This document shows positions 1-9,846 of a DNA stretch of 64,000 nucleotides, piece by piece. How positions within the stretch are numbered: position 1 is the first letter of the stretch; every line of letters begins with the position of its first letter. Below the pieces are notes generated by a model. It did no database searches and had not been told where the DNA came from. It was given only the letters and a program-made list of their open reading frames with translations. Both the position numbers and the translations under genes were made by a program. The stretch spans positions 1,550,001-1,614,000 of the forward strand of contig NZ_LR590470.1 in NCBI RefSeq assembly GCF_901472535.1, written 5' to 3'. Source of the stretch: Sphingobacterium daejeonense (GTDB lineage: Bacteria; Bacteroidota; Bacteroidia; Sphingobacteriales; Sphingobacteriaceae).

Positions 1-2975
1 ATAATCATCGGTTTGTGAGCCAGTCCCAAACGCTTCATTTCCTGTGCACCCGTGCACATTATCAACGTCTTTCCGGCACCTACTTTCATGGTCGCAGATA
101 GCACCGTTATTGAGCTTTATTATCCAGACAGCATCCTTTTGGCTTGAATACAGGTCTTCAATACCCAATGCTTTTCGGTCCAATTCCGGAAACACCTGAT
201 GGGAACCGTCGTAGTGCGGTCGGACAAAACAGTTAAAGGTGTCGTTGTATTGGTCAGTCATCCTTATCTTGAACTCATCGTTTTGGGCGTGGAGCCAATC
301 GTTAAAGGAGGTTCGGATTTCGTCAATCTTGGTATTCGCCATTTGTATGGCTTCCATATCCCGTACCTTGACATTCTTTCCGTCAACCTGTACCGTTTTG
401 GAAATATCGGGTGTGGTATTGACAAGGGCGTGCTTGAGCAGGGCAATCCCGTCATACGTCCGGCTTTGGGCTTTGACCGCATATTTATCCCATATATGGA
501 CATTTTTCTGTTTGCAGGTGACGGAAAAATCATCGGCACTGTCCGAATAGTGGATTTTCACATCTGCGTCGAACAGATGCGATGCAAATCGGGCGTAGAT
601 GCCAGTGGGTATCCAGCGTTCGCCCAGATTAAAATCGAGTTCCTCAAATTCGATACGTCTTGGTCGGGCTTCTTCCAAAACGGTAAGGCTTTCTTTAGCT
701 TGGGTATCATCGGGATTGCTTTCGAGGTAATCTCTTATTTCGTTGGCTTTCTCCACTACATTGCCCGCAACCCAGCGTTCGAATATTTCATATTCCTTTT
801 GCAATGGATTGTAGTAGATGAGACCGTGTAAGGCTTCTTTCAAAGCATCAGCAGGCATACCGCTGATTTCGGACATAAAGTCCAAATCCACGCTTCCGTA
901 TTTGTTCAGCGAAGCCGATAACGCTTCTTCGGGATTGTCCGTTGCAATGGTTGCGGTAGAAAAACTTACAGGACGGCTGAATATATCTGCCTTATGGATT
1001 ACACCACCAACGACACGCTCCAGATAGGGCATTTCTTTGCCTACACTGTCTGTTTTGATGAGCTTGATATTGTCCGCACTGTTGAGATTTCCGTACCTTT
1101 TGACAAAAGCATCGTATAAGCGGTTAAGGTTTTCCCTTTCTTCCTTGTGTTCTGAATGTTTCTCGGCTTCTTTTTGGTAGAGGTCGATATAGGTATCACG
1201 AACTTGGATATATGCTTCGGCTCTTGCTTTTTGCAAAGACGGTAACTGCAACGGGTGGAATATTGCCCTTGCATCACTTTTATCCACTTCCTGCAAATAG
1301 CCGACCCAACCGTTATCTACGACAAGGCAATCGTTACGGTGAAACTGTTGGAGTTCGTCACTGTACGGAGCAGGTTCGGGAACAGTAGCAGGTACGGTAC
1401 CGGCTGACTTATCGGCTTGGCCATTACTGTTTGCCTGTGAAAATAAATCGCCGATTGTTTTCTGTTTTGTGCCATTGGTTTGTAAGGTTTTATTGACCGT
1501 GCCGTTTGATGCTGGAGATGTATAGGACTGTTGCATCGCTCCGCTAAAGAGGTCGGTTTGCCGACCTCTTGGGGTACGTTTTCTTTTTGTCGTTTGTCTT
1601 TTGGCTTGGGTGGTTTTCTTTGGCGGGGTAATAACCGCTACGGTTTCATTTACATTTTCAAACAGGTCGAAAATGCTTAGCTGTTTTAATTCCTGCTGGC
1701 TTTCCTGTACAATGGCTGGTGCAGTAAAACGCGGTCGTTCGGGTTGTATGATTTCGGGTTCAGTAGCCGGAGGTGCCGGCGTTGGCGTAATCGGAATTTG
1801 TACGATAGGTTCATCGTTGCTTTCGCCTTTGTACAAATCAAAATTCAGGTGCTTTCCAAAATCTTCGGAAAGCATTTGCTTCAAATCTTTGGCAATCCCC
1901 GCAACACCGTCTTTATGCGTATAGATAATTGCAGGTTTTTCCGTATGGGTCGGTATCTATCTTACGGTCGGTATGTATGACCCTCGTACCGTCACGGAAA
2001 AAAGCATTGCTTGAAGTATCGTATTTGGTCTGCCTGCTTTGGCAAAACAGCTCTTCCAATTCGCTCAGAGGTTGTTTTGCCGTATTCTTTTGCAGGATAA
2101 TCAGGTCGCTTCCGACTTCTGTACCTGCATATTCCGTGAACAGGTTGTTTGGCAATCGGACAACCGACACCAGATGGTTGCTTTTCATTAACGCCCTACG
2201 TATCGGCTCATTGTTGGGGCTGTTTAAAATTCCTTGCGAAGTAATAAATACCTGCAAACCACCCTCACGGAGCATATCGTTTCCTTTCAAAAAGAAATAA
2301 TTGTGTATGCTACGGGCAGCCTGTATTTTTGCGGGGTCTTTGCTTCGGGAAAACGTAAGATCGAACACGGAAGTATCGCCAAACGGAATGTTGCTTGCAA
2401 CAACATCATAGCTATTTTGTTCCTTTTCGGGGATTTCCTCAAAACCGCTCACACGGATATTGCTTTCGGGATAGAGGTGTTTTAGGATTTTGCTTGTCAG
2501 CAAATCTTTTTCATAGGCAGTTACTTTGGTTTGTTGGTTTTCGGAAAAGGATTGTATAAACGAGCCGATACCTGCGGAGGGTTCAAGGAATTTCTGAATA
2601 TTTACATCGCTTTCCCGCAGGGTTTCGGAAATTGCATCAATTACCTGTGGAGGTGTATAAAAAGCCGTCAGCACGGAGCTTTTCATACTGTCCACGTATC
2701 GGCGGTATTGCTTATCGTCTTCGGACTTTTCTTTGAGCAGTTTTGTGGAGTTCCAGCGTAATGGGGAATAAATCGTGTTCGGTTTTCCTCCAATGGTTGA
2801 TATCTATTTCATTTGCTATGGGGTTCAATACGAATTTAAGACCGCCAAATCCGCTGTATTGTTTCATTGACAGTCTTTCACCCACGGTAGCGTTTCGTTG
2901 CTCTTTTTCCAATGTAAAGGCAATCCGCAGGGCTTCGATATTGTCCAAGAGATGCTGCCGTTTACTGAAGCCCAT
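1..2975 (-). CDS. N6-adenine methylase/SNF2-type helicase of a conjugative element (partial, frameshifted)
   Basis: This is the giant methylase-helicase typical of Bacteroidota conjugative elements; the 3' part is cut by the window edge. The N-terminus carries the family start (MGFSKRQHLLDN) and a KQYSGFGGLKF motif. Next comes an adenine-methylase core with a SAM-binding loop (FLEPSAGIGSF) and catalytic SNIPFG. A linker and a conserved segment (NDTFNCFVRPHYDGS) lead to a helicase Walker A site. Three single-base insertions break the frame: TTTT at 2741-2744, TTTTT at 1936-1940, and TTT at 84-86 inside the Walker A codons. Removing one base at each restores a continuous protein reading EVGAGKT. 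I chose the start at 2975; an in-frame ATG at 2984 is the alternative. Its 5' end overlaps the DUF1896 gene by about 14 bases, which suggests coupling. The exact role in transfer is not established. Confidence 0.88.
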
Positions 2976-3399
2976 TTTCCTCAATCCATATTGCGATGGT
3001 TCCGGTTATCTCGGTATAGAGCAGGTCAAACTCATAACCGTAGGCAAAATCATCGGCTAGTTCATATTGGGCGAAAACATTCTCGCAAACAGGGAACATT
3101 TTCAGAGCGAACCGCCGCAGTTCCTCGTCTGCCATTAGGGTATCGAACTCATTGCATACTACCTGAAAAACCATATCAAACTTGGAGAAGTGCAAACCCT
3201 CAAAGAGTATGTAATTCGCTATCTCATTACATTGCTCAATGGCATTGCCGGAACGGAACGCATCCTCATAGGCATTGGCAGCCCACGAGGAACGCTGGTC
3301 AATAAATTTTTGGTTGCTGGCTTTTTCAGGGAAACTACTGTTCAGGAGTTCCTGTAGTCGTAAACGGAAATACGACAGGTCTTTTTGCTGTGTACTCAT
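2962..3399 (-). CDS. DUF1896 family protein of conjugative element
   Basis: This 145-residue protein starts MSTQQKDLSYFRLRL and matches the DUF1896 family, found next to the methylase/helicase in Bacteroidota conjugative elements. It is acidic and soluble, without signal peptide or membrane segment; no catalytic motif is visible. The start at 3399 fits the family; an upstream in-frame start would add an untypical 18-residue extension. Its stop lies inside the helicase gene, so the two are probably translated together. A pair of GGCAGGRTTTGGC motifs lies about 70 bases upstream. The function is unknown. Confidence 0.8.
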   Translation of the reverse strand: MSTQQKDLSYFRLRLQELLNSSFPEKASNQKFIDQRSSWAANAYEDAFRSGNAIEQCNEIANYILFEGLHFSKFDMVFQVVCNEFDTLMADEELRRFALKMFPVCENVFAQYELADDFAYGYEFDLLYTEITGTIAIWIEENGLQ

Positions 3400-3469
3400 A
3401 ATTAAATTTTGTTTAGAATTTTGCGTAAAACCTAAAATTAGAGCAGGGAGCAAGAGCCTTTGAAGAAGT

Positions 3470-3502
3470 GGCAGGGTTTGGCTTCGGGAGGCAGGATTTG
3501 GC
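3470..3502 (-). repeat. Two copies of a 13-base GGCAGGRTTTGGC motif, 20-base period
   Basis: GGCAGGGTTTGGC (3470-3482) and GGCAGGATTTGGC (3490-3502) are direct repeats 20 bases apart, upstream of the DUF1896 start. Related motifs occur upstream of other minus-strand backbone genes near 3.88 kb, 38.58 kb and 38.95 kb. On the coding strand the motif reads GCCAAAYCCTGCC. A binding site for an element-encoded regulator is my inference. Confidence 0.6.
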
Positions 3503-3512
3503 AGAACAGTGT

Positions 3513-3842
3513 TTATTCAGATATCGTTATAGAGTTGTCCACTTCATTGACATATACGTCCGACCCATCAAAATCATCATCATCGTTTTGGGAACTTTGT
3601 CTTGTAAAAAGCTCCAGTCTGTCAACTTGCCCAAAAAGCCGAACAATACGCTTTCTGATTTTGTCAGGTTTTTCGGATTGTCTTCCACGGGGAGATATAA
3701 GCACCTGTGGAACATCTCTTGCATGTCTTTCAAGAGGTTTTCCCTTTGTGAACAGTAGGACGATTTCTGCATTTGCCCGTGTAATATATCCCATTCCAAT
3801 AAAAACCCAATCATTGTTCCTGTTCGTTTTTTTTTCTTGCAA
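3513..3842 (-). pseudogene. MT-A70 family N6-adenine methyltransferase, C-terminal remnant
   Basis: The translated segment contains WVFIGMGYITRANAE, LLFTKGKPLER and LELFTRQ, which match the C-terminal third of MT-A70-like adenine methyltransferases of mobile elements. The catalytic DPPW-containing N-terminal part is absent: upstream sequence on this strand has no matching coding potential before the arsenic operon. The fragment is therefore non-functional. It lies exactly where the left backbone meets the cargo, and 20-base-period GGCAG motifs flank it on both sides (3470-3502 and 3883-3915). It probably marks the insertion or deletion point of the cargo. Confidence 0.7.
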
Positions 3843-3882
3843 CGGCTAAGGTATCAGCGAGAAGAAAAGGTCGACTGAAAGT

Positions 3883-3915
3883 GGCAGAGTTTGGCTTTGA
3901 GAGGTAGGGTTTTAC
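3883..3915 (-). repeat. Second pair of GGCAG..TTTGGC motifs
   Basis: GGCAGAGTTTGGC (3883-3895) is followed 20 bases later by the degenerate GGTAGGGTTTTAC (3903-3915). Sequence and spacing copy the pair at 3470-3502. It lies upstream of the MT-A70 remnant on the minus strand, at the border with the arsenic operon. Confidence 0.5.
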
Positions 3916-3943
3916 CACACATAAGATTATTAAAAGAATTGAT

Positions 3944-3996
3944 TGTTTTTTTACAAACCATATTATATCTAAATTTATTATCGTAATATTGCGATA
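3944..3996 (+). promoter_or_regulatory. arsR promoter with ArsR operator palindrome
   Basis: A TTG at 3944-3946 and TAAATTTA at 3970-3977 resemble the Bacteroidota -33 and -7 boxes (TTTG/TAnnTTTG). Directly after them lies a nearly perfect 18-base palindrome, TATCGTAATATTGCGATA (3979-3996), 15 bases before the arsR ATG. A related palindrome recurs at 4363-4380. This is the expected layout of an autorepressed ArsR operator; binding is inferred. Confidence 0.6.
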
Positions 3997-4011
3997 TATA
4001 AAAAACAAAGC

Positions 4012-4341
4012 ATGGGACTTACTAAATCAGAAATATTCACGGACGAGCAAAACAGATTAGCTTCTCTATTTAAGGTTCTGGCACACCCTGCAAGGGTTGC
4101 CATACTTCAATATATCATTAACCAGAAAGCCTGTATCTGTAATGATCTGGTCGAGGAATTGGGATTGGCACAGGCTACGATTTCTCAGCATTTAAAGGAG
4201 TTAAAGAGTATCGGCATCATTCAAGGCACAATCGAGGTTAAATCTGTTTGTTATTGCATCGATAAAAATGTTTGGAAAAAAATCCAAGCAGATTTTAATT
4301 CATTCTTTGATCAGGAAGTAAAGGTAAACAAGTGCTGTTAG
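4012..4341 (+). CDS. arsR: ArsR/SmtB family metalloregulator
   Basis: This 109-residue winged-helix repressor is the first gene of an arsenic-resistance operon. The HTH core is visible (LFKVLAHPARVAILQYI, then LGLAQATISQHLKELK around residues 50-65). The recognition region carries Cys41-Ile-Cys43, the position of the CxC arsenite-sensing pair in ArsR proteins. Further cysteines occur at 80, 82 and at the C-terminal CC. ArsR proteins leave DNA when they bind As(III) or Sb(III). The gene follows its own promoter and palindromic operator and precedes DUF6428, arsC and ACR3 on the same strand. No frameshift is seen. Confidence 0.92.
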   Translation: MGLTKSEIFTDEQNRLASLFKVLAHPARVAILQYIINQKACICNDLVEELGLAQATISQHLKELKSIGIIQGTIEVKSVCYCIDKNVWKKIQADFNSFFDQEVKVNKCC

Positions 4342-4362
4342 CCGTGATTTTTTAATATTTAA

Positions 4363-4380
4363 CATCGCTATATTACGATA
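4363..4380 (+). promoter_or_regulatory. Second ArsR-type operator palindrome
   Basis: CATCGCTATATTACGATA, read on the opposite strand, matches the upstream operator (TATCGTAATATTGCGATA) at 16 of 18 bases. It lies between arsR and the DUF6428 gene, so ArsR probably controls an internal promoter for the resistance genes as well as its own. Confidence 0.5.
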
Positions 4381-4415
4381 CAATATTTTAATAAATCATT
4401 TCAAAATTCAAAACA

Positions 4416-4881
4416 ATGAAACTATCAAACATCAAAGAAATCTTACCAACATTGGACAATGTTGAATTTCAATTAGCGGACGGAACATTTGTCCCCAAAC
4501 ATTTCCACGTTACGGAGGTAGGTATTGTTACCAAAACATTTTATTGATTGTGGCGGAACGATCAGAAATGAAAAGGTCGTCAACTTCCAGTTGTGGAACG
4601 CCAACGATTTTGAACACAGGCTAAAGCCGACCAAACTATTGAACATCATCAAACTGTCCGAAGAAAAATTGGATATTCAAGATGCCGAAATAGAAGTGGA
4701 ATACCAAAGCGAAACCATTGGCAAATACAATCTGGATTTTAACGGAAACCATTTTGTACTGAAAAACAAACAAACCGCTTGTTTGGCAAGTGATGCCTGC
4801 GGTATTCCTGCCGAAAAACAAAAAGTAGAATTATCAGAGCTGAACAGTGCTTGCTGTTCGCCTAATTCGGACTGTTGTTAA
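4416..4881 (+). CDS. DUF6428 family protein of the ars operon (frameshifted)
   Basis: A protein of about 155 residues starts MKLSNIKEILPTLDNVEF and contains VPKHFHVTEVG, FIDCGG and a long central NFQLWNANDFEHRLKP region. It matches the small DUF6428 proteins that sit in Bacteroidota arsenic operons. The C-terminus is Cys-rich (ACLASDACG, then SACCSPNSDCC), which would suit As(III) binding, but a function is not established. One extra A in AAAA at 4533-4536 shifts the frame; with three A the reading is continuous. The next gene, arsC, begins 19 bases downstream. Confidence 0.8.
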
Positions 4882-4900
4882 ACCCTATAAACCAATCGTA

Positions 4901-5515
4901 ATGTACAAGAATTTAGCTGAAACCATAAAGGGAATATCTGATGTTCAGACCGTAAGCGAAGAACGTAAAACCATATTGCAACCCTTGATAGACTTCGTAC
5001 AACAAAAAGTAAGCAACGGACAGGTAATAAATCTCAATTTCATCTGTACACACAATTCACGAAGAAGCCATTTATCGCAGGTTTGGGCACAGGTGGCAAG
5101 TGTATATTACCATATCCCGAATGTATATTGCTATTCGGGCGGTACGGAAGAAACGGCATTATTTCCGAAAGTAGTGGAAACATTGAATGAACAGGGTTTT
5201 TCTGCTTTCAAAATTTCGGAAGCGGACAATCCTGTTTATGCTATTAAGTACAGTGAAAATGCTTTGCCGATTATCGGTTTTTCAAAAAAGTACGATAGCC
5301 CTTTCAATCCTGTATCGGCATTCACTGCCATTATGACCTGTTCACAGGCAGACGATGGCTGTCCTTTTATTGCAGGTGCAGAAAAGAGAATACCTATCAC
5401 ATTTGAAGACCCGAAGATTTCAGACGGCACAACAGAGCAGACAAAGATATATGCGGAAAGGAGTTTGGAGATAGCAACTGAAATGTTCTATGTTTTTTCA
5501 ATGATTAAAAAATAA
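4901..5515 (+). CDS. arsC: Arsenate reductase-like low-molecular-weight phosphatase family protein
   Basis: This 204-residue cytosolic protein carries the phosphatase/arsenate-reductase loop: NLNFICTHNSRRSHLSQ has the CX5R signature (Cys49 to Arg55). Such proteins reduce arsenate to arsenite for export. The operon position, between DUF6428 and the ACR3 exporter, fits. The chosen ATG at 4901 gives a normal family start (MYKNLAETIK); an upstream in-frame start would read into the preceding gene. It is longer than thioredoxin-type ArsC (about 130 residues) and belongs to the long form common in Bacteroidota. The frame is intact. The next gene starts 3 bases after the stop. Confidence 0.85.
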   Translation: MYKNLAETIKGISDVQTVSEERKTILQPLIDFVQQKVSNGQVINLNFICTHNSRRSHLSQVWAQVASVYYHIPNVYCYSGGTEETALFPKVVETLNEQGFSAFKISEADNPVYAIKYSENALPIIGFSKKYDSPFNPVSAFTAIMTCSQADDGCPFIAGAEKRIPITFEDPKISDGTTEQTKIYAERSLEIATEMFYVFSMIKK

Positions 5516-5518
5516 CCA

Positions 5519-6548
5519 ATGCAACCAAAACTAAAATTTCTTGACCGTTACCTTACCCTATGGATATTCCTTGCTATGGCATTTGGCGTAGGATTAGGAT
5601 ATTTCTTTCCCAACATTTCTAACGTAACAGACAGCTTGTCCGTAGGAACCATTAATATCCCGCTGGCAATAGGTTTGATACTGATGATGTACCCGCCATT
5701 GGCAAAGGTGGATTATACAGTATTGCCCAAAGCGTTTAAGGATAAAAAAAGTAATTGGAATATCTTTATTCCTCAATTGGGTAATCGGTACGGTAATGAT
5801 GTTCGGGTTAGCCGTTCTGTTTTTAAGGAATGAACCCGATTATATGACGGGATTGATTTTGATAGGATTGGCAAGATGTATCGCAATGGTAATTGTATGG
5901 AGCGACCTGGCAAAAGCCAACAGGGAATATACGGCACTATTGGTAGCGTTGAACAGTGTCTTTCAGATATTGAGTTACAGTTTTTTGGTTTGGCTTTTTA
6001 TCAACGTATTGCCGAGTAAATTAGGATTAGCCAATTTCAATGTAAATGTATCAATGAAAGACGTTACCGAAAGCGTGTTGATATACTTGGGTATTCCTTT
6101 TTTTACAGGTTTCGTGAGCCGATATGTTCTTATAAAATCAAAAGGCATTGAATGGTACAATAGAAAATACATACCGGCAGTATCACCTATTACACTTTAC
6201 GCATTATTGTTTACCATTGTACTGATGTTCAGTTTGAAAGGCGACAAGATATTGGAGTTGCCAGTGGACGTGATTAAGATAGCCATACCGCTAATCATCT
6301 ATTTTGTATTGATGTTTTTCGTGAGCTTTTTTATAAGCAAATCCCTGAATGTTCCTTATGACAGGAACGCGTCCATAGCATTTACAGCCACCGGGAACAA
6401 TTTTGAATTGGCCATAGCCGTAGCCATTGCGGTTTTTGGTATTCATTCTCCACAGGCATTTGTTGGCGTTATCGGACCATTGGTCGAAGTGCCTGTACTG
6501 ATACTATTGGTAAGGGCAAGTTTATGGTTGAAGAAGAAACTATACTAA
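5519..6548 (+). CDS. ACR3-family arsenite efflux permease (frameshifted)
   Basis: This inner-membrane protein of about 343 residues with ten predicted hydrophobic segments exports arsenite. Family hallmarks are [21 protein letters not shown] at the N-terminus, [11 protein letters not shown] in the transporter core (its Cys is the conserved As(III)-interacting residue in ACR3), and [21 protein letters not shown] near the C-terminus. One extra A in the run of seven at 5744-5750 breaks the frame; with six, the protein reads [17 protein letters not shown] across the break. It is the last gene of arsR-DUF6428-arsC-ACR3 and is probably cotranscribed with arsC. Confidence 0.9.
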
Positions 6549-6621
6549 GTTGATGTAAATAACTTAGCGGGATTTTAGAATTGTCAAGAAACTAAAATTA
6601 AACCCTCTGAATCCGGAGCGT

Positions 6622-6910
6622 TTATTGTTTGTTCAAGATGTGAAGCATCCTGCCCACCTCAATATCCATTCGGGAAAATGCAAACCATTTTTTGCCCAGG
6701 TCTTTGAGCGAAGCCCCTATATGGTAAAGCTCCGCTTGGTCTATTATCAAAAATCGGTCGTGGGTATCGGAGAAAACCTTAATTTCAATCGGGAGGTATT
6801 GGCTGTTGTACCGTTTTATGTCCAATTGTAGCTGATTGCTGATTGCTTTGGTGTAGATTGTTGCGGTTACATTTTGTTTTCGCTTAACCAATATCGTTAG
6901 TGCCGTTGAG
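6622..6910 (-). pseudogene. ORF6N-domain protein, C-terminal remnant
   Basis: On the minus strand this segment encodes ATIYTKAISNQLQLDIKRYNSQ, DTHDRFLIID, ELYHIGASLKDLGKKWFAF and a short tail. It is homologous to the C-terminal half of the ORF6N protein at 34068-34957, which has the same motifs in the same order. The ORF6N DNA-binding half is missing. The homology ends abruptly near 6905-6912, where a fragment of an RND efflux pump begins in the opposite orientation, so this is a recombination scar. Confidence 0.75.
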
Positions 6911-7501
6911 GAAATCCAACAGATAGTGGGGCGAAAAAATAAAGCTGCCCGAAGATTACCCACATTGAATACGGTGGGCAATTTGAAGCGGAGGCAGAAG
7001 CATCGCAGACCTTGATTGCGACCTCCCTGCTTTCCATTCTGATTATTTTCCTGATACTGTTCCGGGAGTTCCAAAACGGTAAAGTTAGCCGCCATCATTT
7101 TAATCAACCTGTCTTTGGCATTGATTGGCGGTGTGTTCAGCATCTATTTTACCAGTGGCATTTTGAGCATTCCTGCCATTATCGGTTTTATCACCTTGTT
7201 TGGTGTGGCTACCCGTAACGGCATCCTGCTCGTATCGCATTACAATACATTGTGTGATGAGGGGGTTGGATTTGTACGATACGGTTATACAAGGCTCAAA
7301 GAACAGGTTAAGCCCCATCCTGATGACGGCACTTACCGCAGGGCTGGCATTGATACCGCTTGCTATTGCGGGCGATTTGCCCGGCAACGAGATACAAAGT
7401 CCTATGGCAAAGTGATATTGGGCGGCTTGCTTACTTCTACATTGCTCAACATTTTTATTGTTCCGGCGGTGTACTATTTATCTAACAAAAAAAGCAGCTA
7501 A
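6907..7501 (+). pseudogene. CusA/CzcA-type RND metal efflux permease, C-terminal fragment
   Basis: After removing one A at 6934-6939, one C at 6959-6961 and further small indels, this reads as the last part of a heavy-metal RND permease: EEIQQIV, KLPEDYHIEYGGQFEAEAEASQ, ATSLLSILIIFLILFREFQN, LALIGGVFSIYFTSGILSIPA and ILGGLLTSTLLNIFIVPAVYYL. These are the final periplasmic loop and the last transmembrane helices. A full CusA has over 1000 residues; about 800 N-terminal residues are missing, so it cannot work as a pump. It is followed directly by a CusC-like gene. Confidence 0.8.
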
Positions 7502-7504
7502 AGC

Positions 7505-8692
7505 ATGAACATAAAATTTTTAACGGCAATCTGTATGTGCGTTTTTACCATACAATTGCAGGCACAGTCAGGATTGGAAACCGTCTTGTCTGATGTTGCC
7601 AAGAACAATAAAACGCTGCAAACCCAAAGCAAATATTGGGATGCGCAGAAGTTATTGTACCATACGGGCAATACGCTGTACGACCCTGTGGTCAGCTACG
7701 ATTTTATGCGTGGCTCACCCTATGCCATTGCGGGCAACCAAACGGACATTAACGTCTTGCAGCGTTTCGACTTTCCCACGGTTTACAGTAAAAGAAAGCA
7801 TTGGCTGGCGAGCAGAGTAAGCAGGCAGATTTTTCGCTAACAGCCAACAGGCAGGAAATATTATTGGGAGCGAAAAAGATTTGCATTGAACTGATATACC
7901 GCAATAAACTTCAGGAAAGAATTATAGAACGGAAAACAAAAACCGAAAAGTTCCTGGACCGACTTTCAGACCAAACTGGATAAGGGCGAAGGTAATGTGC
8001 TGGACGTGAATAAGGCTAAACTTCAATTGATTGAGATTAATAAAGATTATCAGTTGAACATTTCCGCTATCAACCAACTTCATCAAAAACTGACGGAACT
8101 TAACGGCGGTATAGAGATAGTCTTTAACGATACCATATACCCTGAATATAAGCCCGTTCCTGCATTTGAAGAATTGGAAGAAACAATTGAATACAAAGAC
8201 CCGGTAAGAAAATATTTGACACAACAGACCGTAGTAGCCCAAAAGGATATTGAAGTTACTAAGGCATTGACCCTGCCAAAATTTGAAGTGGGTTTTCATT
8301 ATCAGGCTATTTTAGGGCAGCAGTTTTACGGTGCAAAAGTAGGCGTGAGCATTCCTTTGTGTGAAACAAAAATCGGGTGAAGCAAAAGCAGGCTGAATTA
8401 TCGGTGGCAGAAGTACAGGTAGCACGGCACAAGAACGAACATTATTATCATTTGAAGCAACTGTATGAAAAGTATATCAACCTGCAAAAGACGGTAAGCA
8501 GAATATGAGAAAGTATTAAGCAGTATCAACAGTATTAAACTATTGGGATAAAGCGTTATCATTCGGAGAGATAACCACTATCCAATATTTTTTGGAGGCA
8601 AGTTAACTTTTATACCGCTACCAATAATTATTTGCAGGCGGGAGAAAGAGTACAACGATGCAATAGCCGAACTGTACCATTATTTGCTATAA
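7505..8692 (+). CDS. TolC/CusC-type outer-membrane efflux protein (multiply frameshifted)
   Basis: The segment starts MNIKFLTAICMCVFTIQLQAQ, a clear signal peptide, and reads through coiled-coil-like repeats typical of outer-membrane efflux factors: LETVLSDVAKNNKTLQTQSKYW, DINVLQRFDFPTVY, FEVGFHYQAILGQQFYGAKVGVSIPL, and a C-terminal helical part ending AIAELYHYLL. The expected length is about 390-400 residues. At least five single-base shifts break it (near 7830, 7960, 8370, 8500 and 8540), more than in neighbouring genes. With the permease reduced to a fragment, this may be a decaying pseudogene as well as an error-rich read. It starts 3 bases after the permease stop, as in cus operons. Confidence 0.7.
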
Positions 8693-8750
8693 TTTAATAT
8701 TGTAGGGTGAATGCAGACCATTAGCAAAGGCAGATGTATCACTGTTTTAA

Positions 8751-8780
8751 AACCTTGCGGAATACAACTTTCGCAAGGTT
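8751..8780 (+). terminator. Hairpin after the efflux remnant
   Basis: A 9-bp perfect stem, AACCTTGCG (8751-8759) and CGCAAGGTT (8772-8780), with a 12-base loop lies 60 bases after the efflux gene. A second hairpin, GAAGCCT/AGGCTTC (8797-8803 and 8810-8816), follows. The T tract is weak, so termination is inferred. The rest of 8693-8954 shows no gene. Confidence 0.45.
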
Positions 8781-8954
8781 TCAATTAACTAAATTAGAAG
8801 CCTGGGCCGAGGCTTCAGGTTAACAAAAACCCAAATTAAAAGCGCCTATGCAGACAATGCAATCAGATAACTTGATTTAGACAGGAAGCAACGAGCGTAG
8901 TTCGACTTAAATCGTAAATTTGTTTATTGTGCTTAATATAGCAGTTAGTAAGAT

Positions 8955-9518
8955 ATGAATACACTCTTTATTAAAAATATGGTATGCGACCGCTGTATTA
9001 TGGTGGTGCAAAACGAATTGGATAAACTTGGTTTAGATGCTAAAAATGTAAAGCTGGGCGAAGTACCCTTACCAAAGAAATTACACCTACGGAGAAAGAG
9101 GCTTTGGTCAAGACTTTAGAGCCATTGGGGTTTGAAGTAATTGATGATAAAAAAAGGCAGGATAATAGAAAAGATAAAGAACATTATCATTGACCTGGTA
9201 CATCATCAGGATAGTGATGTAAAAACCAACCTTTCCGATGTATTGAGCGATAAACTGCACCACGATTACAATTACTTGTCCAATCTGTTTTCAGAAGTAG
9301 AGGGTACAACTATTGAAAAATACTTTATCGCCCAAAAGGTGGAAAAGGTAAAAGAACTGCTGGTGTATGATGAACTGTCGTTAAGTGAGATTGCCATGCG
9401 CCTCAACTATTCAAGCGTAGCCTATTTGAGCAACCAGTTCAAGAAAGTAACGGGGCTTACCCCGAGCTATTTCAAACAAGTCCGGGAAGATAAGAGAAAG
9501 CCGTTGGATAAAGTATAG
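8955..9518 (+). CDS. AraC-type regulator with N-terminal HMA-like domain (frameshifted)
   Basis: A regulator of about 188 residues. The N-terminus (residues 1-60) looks like a metal-associated fold, with NMVCDRCI giving Cys11-x2-Cys14. The C-terminus is an AraC HTH pair (EIAMRLNYSSVAYLSNQFKKVTGLTPSYFKQ). This architecture is common next to Bacteroidota heavy-metal efflux genes and suggests an activator that senses Cu(I) or a similar ion directly. Two single-base shifts break it: near 9065 (a base lost before CTTACC) and an extra A in the seven-A run near 9149-9155. A shorter frame beginning near 9141 is only the C-terminal part. It follows the CusA/CusC remnants, its likely former targets. 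Confidence 0.78.
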
Positions 9519-9534
9519 GAACGGCTACGCTTAT

Positions 9535-9846
9535 TCAGGAACGCTGCGGGCAAAGCCCTGACACCGTAAAATTGACTTCACTTATTTTATATCCTTTAGG
9601 CAACTTAAATAACGGTTGCACATCCTCTATACAAGTTACCGATTTACATTTTTGACAACTGAAATGCAAGTGGTTATGATTGTGGACTACTTCACAGTTA
9701 TGGCAACTTGCATATCCTACACCCCCGTCAACGTTTACCACTTTGTGGACTAAATCTTCTTCCATTAACCTATCCAGTACCCGGAGATATTTGCCGGAGA
9801 GAAAGCCGGGAAACTGAACATACAGATTTGCCGCACAATTCAACAA
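9535..9846 (-). pseudogene. Fur-family regulator, C-terminal fragment
   Basis: The translation contains RVLDRLMEEDLVHKVV, CHNCEVVHNHNHLHFSCQKC and GYKISEVNFTVSGLCP, the end of the winged helix and the dimerisation/metal-binding domain of a Fur/Zur-type repressor. The His-rich HNHNHLHF stretch and the CxxC motif are the metal-site region. The N-terminal HTH is truncated near 9838-9846, where a TonB receptor fragment begins on the other strand. It is convergent with the AraC gene, with 16 bases between the stops. Not expected to be functional. Confidence 0.7.

Noticed and set aside
199..831. Plus-strand frame of 210 codons at the left edge
   Set aside because: The minus strand reads continuously as the methylase/helicase; the plus frame is a shadow.
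6625..6831. Plus-strand frame opposite the ORF6N remnant
   Set aside because: It is a shadow; the minus strand carries clear homology to the ORF6N C-terminal half.
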